Source: DASVNK01 sp036383895
GTDB lineage: Bacteria; Verrucomicrobiota; Verrucomicrobiia; Limisphaerales; SXQI01
Direction of reading: 5' to 3'
DNA: 64,000 bases
NCBI GenBank assembly: GCA_036383895.1
Contig: DASVNK010000085.1
Coordinates: forward strand, 62,001 to 126,000
Below the pieces are notes generated by a model that saw only the letters and a program-made list of their open reading frames with translations, did not search any database and was not told the DNA's origin. A program made the translations under genes and the position numbers. Positions 8,295 through 13,748 of the stretch are shown piece after piece. The number at the start of each line of letters is the position of its first letter. The first letter of the stretch is position 1.

Positions 8295-8376
8295 GACGGC
8301 ACCGCCGTCAGCCTCGCCATCGTCCGCAAACAAACAGCAGGCCTACGGGCTCGGAGCCCGTTCCTACCTCGTCAAA
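8295..8376 (+). pseudogene. Deleted remnant of the kinase-regulator locus
   Basis: Two fragments are fused end to end. Bases 8295-8330 match kinase bases 7471-7506 (33 of 36 identical, spanning the G2 box). Bases 8331-8376 match regulator bases 7901-7946 (41 of 46 identical, spanning the conserved Lys). The original spacing of 394 bases is lost at the join, where both sides have an AAA/CAAA stretch. This is a deletion derivative of the locus just upstream and encodes nothing functional. The rest of 8031-8428 (about 400 bases) holds only the sigma-gene duplicate and unrecognised C/T-rich sequence. Confidence 0.8.
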
Positions 8377-8428
8377 CTAGAAATCATCCAATGGTTTCAG
8401 CCGTTCCTATCCCTCTCCTCTGAATCGC

Positions 8429-9244
8429 TTACAAATTCGCCCCGTACGAAATAAAATCCCGATAATCCGTCAGCGCCCGCTGAATCAACAGCGCCACCGC
8501 CGCGCGTTGCTGCAACCCAGCCGCGCGCCCCGGAATCGTGAGCACAATTTCGAACGGGCGCGGTTTGACTCCAGGCGCGGCACGGATGAGTTCATTCGGT
8601 TTTTCCAGCAGCGCACTCTTTAGCCGCGGAAGCGCTTCCGGTCCGGAATGAATGGCCTGCGGCAGGATGTCCTGTGCGTGCGCCAATCCATTCCCGAACA
8701 GATGCCGCGCGAAGATCGGCCCGCCGACTTCGATCCGCAACTCCTCCGCACTCGCGTCCGTCCGCAGAGATACAATCCCATCAAACGCGTGCATCCACAC
8801 CTCGCTCTGGATTTGCTGCACTTCAACGCTCGTCGAATTTCGCCACAATTCATTCGCGATATTCACCCCATCCGCCGTTAATCTCGTCAGCGCGGCGAAT
8901 CCACTCGGATTCAACATCGGATAGAGAAACAAAAAGTAGTTTCGAGCCAATTCAGGACTCTTTTCCAACGCGAGCGCAAACTCCACCAGTGCTGCAGTTC
9001 CCTCCGGTTCGTCGCCATGCAATCCAGTGAAGAGCCCCACGCGGATCGGCTCGGCTCCGCCGCGCGGCCCCACAAACAAATAACGGGAAATGTAAAACTC
9101 ATTTCCTCCTGCTTCGAAACTCGGCAGCGGCTTCCGCAAAAGGTTCACCGAATCCACACACGCGCGGTCCAGGGCAGCGAGCAGCGGCCATTCATGCGGT
9201 TCGTTTGATACAACTTGATATTGGTTTTTAACCACGGTGCGCAT
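8429..9244 (-). CDS. M14 / aspartoacylase-like zinc carboxypeptidase homologue
   Basis: This protein has 271 residues from the ATG at 9244. The HxxE zinc pair is present (GLHGDEPEG), followed by a YPMLNPSGF stretch as in M14 peptidases and succinylglutamate desuccinylases. At the place where the third ligand His usually sits in a DLH motif, the sequence reads IVSLRTD, with Arg instead of His, so activity is in doubt. A frame beginning at 9280 is rejected because a ten-base-pair hairpin (9269-9292) would lie in its first codons. It follows the sulfate-binding protein gene on the same strand. Substrate is unknown. Confidence 0.7.
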   Translation of the reverse strand: MRTVVKNQYQVVSNEPHEWPLLAALDRACVDSVNLLRKPLPSFEAGGNEFYISRYLFVGPRGGAEPIRVGLFTGLHGDEPEGTAALVEFALALEKSPELARNYFLFLYPMLNPSGFAALTRLTADGVNIANELWRNSTSVEVQQIQSEVWMHAFDGIVSLRTDASAEELRIEVGGPIFARHLFGNGLAHAQDILPQAIHSGPEALPRLKSALLEKPNELIRAAPGVKPRPFEIVLTIPGRAAGLQQRAAVALLIQRALTDYRDFISYGANL

Positions 9245-9268
9245 AATTCTTTTTAACGATTTTAAGTG

Positions 9269-9292
9269 GGGCGGTCCCACTCGGGACCGCCC
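9269..9292 (-). terminator. Strong hairpin between the sulfate-binding and M14 genes
   Basis: A perfect ten-base-pair stem (GGGCGGTCCC / GGGACCGCCC) with a four-base loop follows the sulfate-binding protein stop. On the minus strand no T-tract follows immediately (CACTTAAAAT), so it may stop or stabilise the upstream message rather than act as a classical terminator. Confidence 0.5.
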
Positions 9293-9318
9293 TCATTGAC
9301 ACGGAGGAACGAACAAAC

Positions 9319-10317
9319 CTATTTTTTATAAATCGCGTCGAACGTCCCACCGTCATTGAAGTGCGTCTTCTGCGCTTTCTGCCAGCCGCCGAAAACGTCA
9401 TCAATCGTCACCAACTCCACCTTCGCGAACGTGTTCGCATATTTTTCCTGCGCCTCCTTCGAACGTGGCCGATAATAATTCTTTCCCACAATTTCCTGCG
9501 CTTCCGGCGTATAAAGGAACTTCAAGTATTCCTCGGCGATCTGCGCCGTTCCCTTCCGTTTCGCGACCTTGTCCACCACCGTCACCGTCGGTTCCGCCAG
9601 GATGCTCAGCGATGGCGTGATAATCTCATATTCGCCCTTGCCGAATTCCTTCTGCGCCAGGAACGCCTCGTTCTCCCACGCGATCAGCACATCCCCAATG
9701 CTTCGCTGCACAAACGTCACCGTCGAACCTCGCGCGCCCGTATCGAGCAAAGGCACATTCGCGAACAACTTCTTCACGAACTCCTGCGCTTTGCCTTGGT
9801 CGTTGTTGTTGTTCTTTAATGCCCAAGCCCACGCCGCCAAATAATTCCACCGCGCCCCGCCAGAAGTCTTGGGATTCGGCGTTATCACCGACAAACCCGG
9901 TTTAGTGAGATCACCCCAGTCCTTAATCCCTTTCGGATTTCCTTTCCGCACCAGGAACACAATCGTCGAGGTGTAAGGCGCGCTATTGTTCGGCAACCGC
10001 TTCTGCCAGTCTTGGGGAATCAGTTTTCCCTTTTCGTGCAACGCATCCACGTCATAAGCCAGCGCCAGTGTCACCACGTCTGCCTGTAGTCCATCGATCA
10101 CCGACCTCGCCTGCTTCCCCGAACCACCGTGGGATTGCTGCACGTTCACCGTCTGACCCGACTTCGCCTTCCAATACTTCGAAAACGCCGGATTAATCTC
10201 CGCATATAATTCTCGCGTCGGATCGTACGACACATTCAGCAGCGTAATATCCTTCGCGCTGCTCACGCCAACGACTAACGCCAGCGCCGCAAGCGCTTTA
10301 AGAAACGTATTCTTCAT
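9319..10317 (-). CDS. sbp: Sulfate/thiosulfate ABC transporter substrate-binding protein
   Basis: This protein has 332 residues with a signal peptide (cleavage near residue 21, after VVGVSSA). It carries the Sbp/CysP hallmarks: LLNVSYDPTRELY at the mature N-terminus, QQSHGGSGKQARSVIDGLQADVVTLALAYDVD, and TPNPKTSGGARWNYLAAW. These residues bind the sulfate anion in the family. The Shine-Dalgarno AAGGAG lies about 11 bases before the ATG. A porin and a DUF2292 gene precede it on the same strand. No CysT/CysW/CysA membrane or ATPase genes are in the window, so the transporter must be completed elsewhere. Confidence 0.95.
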   Translation of the reverse strand: MKNTFLKALAALALVVGVSSAKDITLLNVSYDPTRELYAEINPAFSKYWKAKSGQTVNVQQSHGGSGKQARSVIDGLQADVVTLALAYDVDALHEKGKLIPQDWQKRLPNNSAPYTSTIVFLVRKGNPKGIKDWGDLTKPGLSVITPNPKTSGGARWNYLAAWAWALKNNNNDQGKAQEFVKKLFANVPLLDTGARGSTVTFVQRSIGDVLIAWENEAFLAQKEFGKGEYEIITPSLSILAEPTVTVVDKVAKRKGTAQIAEEYLKFLYTPEAQEIVGKNYYRPRSKEAQEKYANTFAKVELVTIDDVFGGWQKAQKTHFNDGGTFDAIYKK

Positions 10318-10352
10318 AATTCTATTCTTCTCCTTTTCTTTGTTCTCTTGCC

Positions 10353-11768
10353 TTAAAATGAAATCTGCGCCCGAGTCATAATCACATCCTCGCCATTCGC
10401 CAGCAGCTCGTTGTTATCGCCGCCGTCAAAGTCGGTGTGTTCGTAGTTCAAGTTGATCTTCACATTCCTGTTCAAATGCCAGTTCAACCCGAACGAATAC
10501 GTCAGCGCCTCGCGCGCATTTGTCCCTGCGCTCGCGAAGATCGGGAACGTATCGTCGTCCAACTTCAACTGGCTCACCCGAGCCGCCACTTCCAACGCGC
10601 CCCAACCCTCGCCTCCCAGCGTGAACGGCTTCAGTGGAGTCACCGCCTTGAACGAATTGTCTTCGCCCGTCAGGAAATAAGACGCCGCGATCTGCCACGC
10701 AGTGTGTTGCAACTCGTCCTCCGTTCGCGCCAAGCCGCCGCCCGTCCGAGCTACTTCCGTCGAGGAAATCGCGTATTCCCCCAGCACTCCCAGCGAACGC
10801 CAATACCAATAGAACTGCGGAGAAATTCGCCACACCGTGCCATCCGCCATCGTGTTGGAATTCGTCCCTGTCCCGGAGAAATATGAAAAGAAGTTCTGCT
10901 GACCCGGCGTCACATACCCGCGCGGCGTCCCTTGTTGATTCCCGTAAGTTCCCGCCACGCCGATCCCCAACCCCTGCAACGCCTCGATCTCCGTGTTCTT
11001 GAAAGGATGCGCAAAAATTCGCGCCGCCACATCTTTCTCGTCGTCCGTGCGATCAATATCCCCGCTGCCGCCATCTGCCACCCCGTTGAAAATTCCCACC
11101 GCATAATTCAGAAGTCCATTCCCGACGTCCCCGTGCAACTGCAAACCCACATCGCGGTTCGGCAGCAACTGCGTCGGATACGCCCGCTCCACGAACAACA
11201 GATTCGCGCCCGACTGCAATCGCTCCAAACCCACCGGCTCCTTGAATTTCCCCGCCTGGATCTGCAACTGCGGCCACAACCGCGCATTCACATACGCATC
11301 CTGCACATAAGCGTTGTTTGCGTTATTCGCCGTAACGCCCGACCCAAAATCGAGCATCAACCGGTAATCAAACTTGTCGTAAACCGTCCCTTCGAAAATC
11401 GGCCGCACGCGCCGCAGCAGAAACGCATCGTTCACTGTGCTCCCCGTTCCCTCGTCATCCACGAACCACCGGCTGTCCGCCTGCAGATACCCACGAATCT
11501 TCAGCACAAAATTTGTGTCTGCCGATCGTATCTGGAACCCGCCTGCACCCGCGCTCACCGAAACCGCGCTCTTCGCCTTTTCTGTCGCAGCTTCCTCGCT
11601 CAGTTCGTCGCGACGATTAACGACTTTGATCTGCTGCTCCAGCTCCTCAATTCGTTTCAGGAGCGCTTCGTTGGAAGTATTGCTATTGCTATCTTGCCCG
11701 AAAATTGCCGGGCCACTGTAACCTGCGCCAAGCATCGAGAGCCCAACGTAGTACGGAAGTAATTTCAT
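10353..11768 (-). CDS. OprP/OprO-type outer-membrane porin
   Basis: This 471-residue protein has a signal peptide and a coiled-coil segment (about 35-55, ALLKRIEELEQQIKVV), then a beta-barrel-like body. The body has alternating aromatic/charged strands, an RRVRPIFEGTVYDKFDYRLMLDF-like segment, and a C-terminal terminal strand ending in Phe. This is the phosphate-selective porin O/P family pattern. It lies 35 bases before the sulfate-binding protein gene, so it probably serves sulfate or another oxyanion rather than phosphate; that is inferred from context. Confidence 0.88.
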   Translation of the reverse strand: MKLLPYYVGLSMLGAGYSGPAIFGQDSNSNTSNEALLKRIEELEQQIKVVNRRDELSEEAATEKAKSAVSVSAGAGGFQIRSADTNFVLKIRGYLQADSRWFVDDEGTGSTVNDAFLLRRVRPIFEGTVYDKFDYRLMLDFGSGVTANNANNAYVQDAYVNARLWPQLQIQAGKFKEPVGLERLQSGANLLFVERAYPTQLLPNRDVGLQLHGDVGNGLLNYAVGIFNGVADGGSGDIDRTDDEKDVAARIFAHPFKNTEIEALQGLGIGVAGTYGNQQGTPRGYVTPGQQNFFSYFSGTGTNSNTMADGTVWRISPQFYWYWRSLGVLGEYAISSTEVARTGGGLARTEDELQHTAWQIAASYFLTGEDNSFKAVTPLKPFTLGGEGWGALEVAARVSQLKLDDDTFPIFASAGTNAREALTYSFGLNWHLNRNVKINLNYEHTDFDGGDNNELLANGEDVIMTRAQISF

Positions 11769-11871
11769 CTATTTGTTTCTTCATAGCGTGAACCTCCGGT
11801 CGTCTGGTCAGTTCTCGAAAAAAATTATGTTCTGCCTCCAGTTGTTCTGGTCGGCCAAAAATCGGAAAATC

Positions 11872-12051
11872 TCAATTCCCTGGCTGATCGATCCGCAACT
11901 TCTCCGTCTTCTCGATCTGCACCACCTTCGCGTTGTGAACCACGATCTGCACCACCCCAAACTGCAACCCCTTAACCGACTGCTTCACCAACTGCACCCA
12001 ATCCGTATTTTCGACTGCCTCACTCGCCATCGGCAAATTCGTCGTCCGCAT
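11872..12051 (-). CDS. DUF2292 (YezD-like) small protein
   Basis: This 59-residue protein is read from an ATG at 12051 to a TGA at 11872. Residues 29-55 (LQFGVVQIVVHNAKVVQIEKTE, then KLRID) fit the YezD/DUF2292 family: a short beta-rich protein repeatedly found beside sulfur-assimilation and sulfate-uptake genes. Here it heads the porin and sulfate-binding protein genes on the minus strand, with a 103-base gap to the porin. The role in the family is unknown; a link to sulfur supply is suggested by position. Confidence 0.8.
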   Translation of the reverse strand: MRTTNLPMASEAVENTDWVQLVKQSVKGLQFGVVQIVVHNAKVVQIEKTEKLRIDQPGN

Positions 12052-12120
12052 GCCGCAACAGTAGGTGAATACATCCTAATGTCAACTGGTTTAGTGTAGA
12101 ATCGCGAGAATTGAACGTAA

Positions 12121-12188
12121 GTTATTGACTGTTAGTAATAACGAAGGCCAATCGTCATTGGCGTTCGCTGGATTGCTAGCATCCAGCG
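12121..12188. promoter_or_regulatory. Three consecutive short hairpins upstream of the sulfate genes
   Basis: Three inverted repeats follow one another: GTTATT/AATAAC with a ten-base spacer (12121-12142), GCCAAT/ATTGGC with a four-base loop (12147-12162), and CGCTGGAT/ATCCAGCG with a seven-base loop (12166-12188). They lie between the stop of the frameshifted gene and the start of the DUF2292 gene on the minus strand. They could be a leader structure of the sulfate genes or a termination site for the upstream gene. No riboswitch class is recognised. Confidence 0.45.
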
Positions 12189-12198
12189 AGCGCTCGAC

Positions 12199-12569
12199 TT
12201 ATGTTGCCTGACTTGCGGTCAGCCGCCCGAAAAACCGTTGCCATAACGAACCCCACTGCACCTCGCTGTTCGTATACTCCTGCAAATCCGCCTTATTCCT
12301 CGACCACCGCCGCACGCACTGCCGCAGCGCCACTCGCTGATGCACTTCCGGCGTAAAATTCAAATTCACCTCATCAAAAAATCGCGGCGCAAAATCCAGC
12401 TTTGTCGGATCCCCACAAACCCGAACGCCTTCCCATCAATATTCTGCAGCACCACCTCGCGCATTTGCGGGTCTGCAATCCCCACCGCTGCGCGCAACCG
12501 AGAAATCGTATTCCCATCCGGCCCGTGAAACGACCAGCAGCTATTCTGATTAATATCCAGCACCCTCAT
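12199..12569 (-). pseudogene. Unknown small protein gene broken by a one-base frameshift
   Basis: The gene starts at an ATG at 12569 with AGGAG about 11 bases upstream. It reads in one frame for about 53 codons (MRVLDINQNSCWSFHGPDG and on), then continues uninterrupted in a second frame to a TAA at 12199-12201. The frame change sits at a run of four G on the minus strand (12411-12414); one extra G would restore a single protein of about 123 residues ending RLTASQAT. I do not recognise the family. It is either a recent pseudogene, a sequencing error in the G run, or a slippage site. Confidence 0.55.
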
Positions 12570-12733
12570 GTTACGCCTTTCTCCTGCTTGCCCCAACCTC
12601 CGCTCATTCCGATAAAACATCCAGTCAGGCCCCGGGCAGAAATGCCTCTAGGGGAACCATCTCAGCAACATCTCACCTCGCCCGATGCTCCTCGTAAGCG
12701 TTTAATTTAGAGCCCGGTCAATCCGTCCACACG

Positions 12734-12871
12734 CAAACCGCCCACCGCCCGCGACAGCGGCGACCTCTTCGATTCGCTGCACACTTTCTGGTCCCCCGCG
12801 CACCCGCCTGAACAATCTCTTTCTGCGCCTCCGTTATATTCCTCTTGCCCGCCTCCCTCTCCCTCGCTACG
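12734..12871 (+). pseudogene. Remnant of the response regulator 3' end
   Basis: This block matches 7943-8090, the last about 29 codons of the response regulator and 60 bases beyond its stop, with substitutions and a ten-base deletion. The 3' flank (8031-8087) is nearly identical to about 12811-12868. A further 12 of 13 bases match just before it (12713-12725 with 7588-7600), which suggests a deletion like that at 8295-8376. It has no start and no complete receiver domain. Confidence 0.8.
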
Positions 12872-12879
12872 ATTTCCCC

Positions 12880-12960
12880 ATGATCACGATCAACCATTCG
12901 TGGTCACTCGGATTGTATCCGAACAAAAGCTTCGCTCCATGCGAATCTCCTGTTCGCCGA
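12880..12960 (+). repeat. Structured dispersed repeat, copy 1
   Basis: It shares about 80 bases with 40749-40826. Elements: a nine-base-pair stem TGATCACGA/TCGTGGTCA (one G-U pair) at 12881-12906; a TCGG/CCGA hairpin at 12908-12922; and an outer stem CGAACA/TGTTCG (12920-12925 with 12951-12956) enclosing an inner stem TTCGC/GCGAA (12931-12945). In the other copy the inner arms read CTCGA/TCGAG, so both arms changed together. A short frame beginning MIT-N-SWSLG is also kept open in both copies. No Shine-Dalgarno precedes it. Confidence 0.8.
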
Positions 12961-13073
12961 CGTTTCCAGAGTGTCCACCTCACTTTTCCAAGGCACGCAC
13001 TCACTGCGTACTTCCGCAACGGCTGTTGCTGGATCCCCTGCCCCGTTCGCCATTTCGCTACGCCCACACACAA

Positions 13074-13153
13074 ATCAACACCCATCAACACCCATCAACA
13101 CCCATCAACACCCATCAACACCCATCAACACCCATCAACACCCATCAACACCC
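13074..13153. repeat. Eight-unit tandem array of a ten-base repeat
   Basis: Eight perfect copies of ATCAACACCC run without spacers. They lie about 115 bases after structured repeat copy 1, and looser CA-rich derivatives continue to about 13235. There are no spacers, so it is not a CRISPR array. The whole 12570-13309 interval has no intact gene: it holds the regulator remnant, the structured repeat and this array. Confidence 0.95.
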
Positions 13154-13309
13154 AGCCAAAAACCTAGGCAACCCCTTCACCGTCAACGATCAAACACCAT
13201 CAACACACAAACACACAAAAATCATCAACACCATAACGTTAATGGCCTCGCAAGCCCCTCCCCCACTTTATCCTTTCTCCTTTATCCCTCATCCCTTTTA
13301 AATCGCATC

Positions 13310-13690
13310 ATGACCCCACAACGCCTCCCCGTCGGCTGGTTCGAAATCTACGTCGATGACCTCCCCCGCGCCCAGGCCTTCTACGAAAAGGTCTTCGAAG
13401 TTAAACTCCAGGCCCTCGACAGCCCTGCCATCAAAATGCTCGCCTTCCCCATGCCCGGCGACCTTCCCGGCTGCACCGGCGCCCTCGTCAAAATGCCCGG
13501 CACCGAACGCCCCACCGGCAATGCCGTCATCATCTACTTCACCTGCCTCGACTGCGCCGTCCAAGCCCGCCGCGCCACCGAAAACGGCGGACGCATCTTC
13601 AAAGAAAAATTCTCCATCGGCCAATACGGCTTCATCTCCCTCGTCCACGACACCGAAGGGAACATGATCGGGCTGCATTCCCGGAAATAG
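13310..13690 (+). CDS. VOC (glyoxalase/bleomycin-resistance) family protein
   Basis: This 126-residue protein begins at the ATG at 13310. It opens with VGWFEIYVDDLPRAQAFYEKVF, the typical first beta-alpha of the vicinal oxygen chelate fold, and ends with ISLVHDTEGNMIGLHS, the second metal-side strand. Family members are dioxygenases, glyoxalases or antibiotic-binding proteins; this type is close to the small VOC proteins of unknown substrate. No Shine-Dalgarno is visible. It lies alone between the tandem array and the amidohydrolase gene. Confidence 0.85.
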   Translation: MTPQRLPVGWFEIYVDDLPRAQAFYEKVFEVKLQALDSPAIKMLAFPMPGDLPGCTGALVKMPGTERPTGNAVIIYFTCLDCAVQARRATENGGRIFKEKFSIGQYGFISLVHDTEGNMIGLHSRK

Positions 13691-13748
13691 GGACGCTGCC
13701 TCCGCAGAGTGCTTGCCGCTCGCTCCCGCACTGCCCATACTCCGCGCC

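Noticed and set aside
8089..8454. A 121-codon plus frame after the response regulator
   Set aside because: It runs through copied scraps of three genes and has no domain of its own.
13074..13153. CRISPR array
   Set aside because: The ten-base units are directly adjacent with no spacers, and there are no cas genes. The same holds for 40956-41043.
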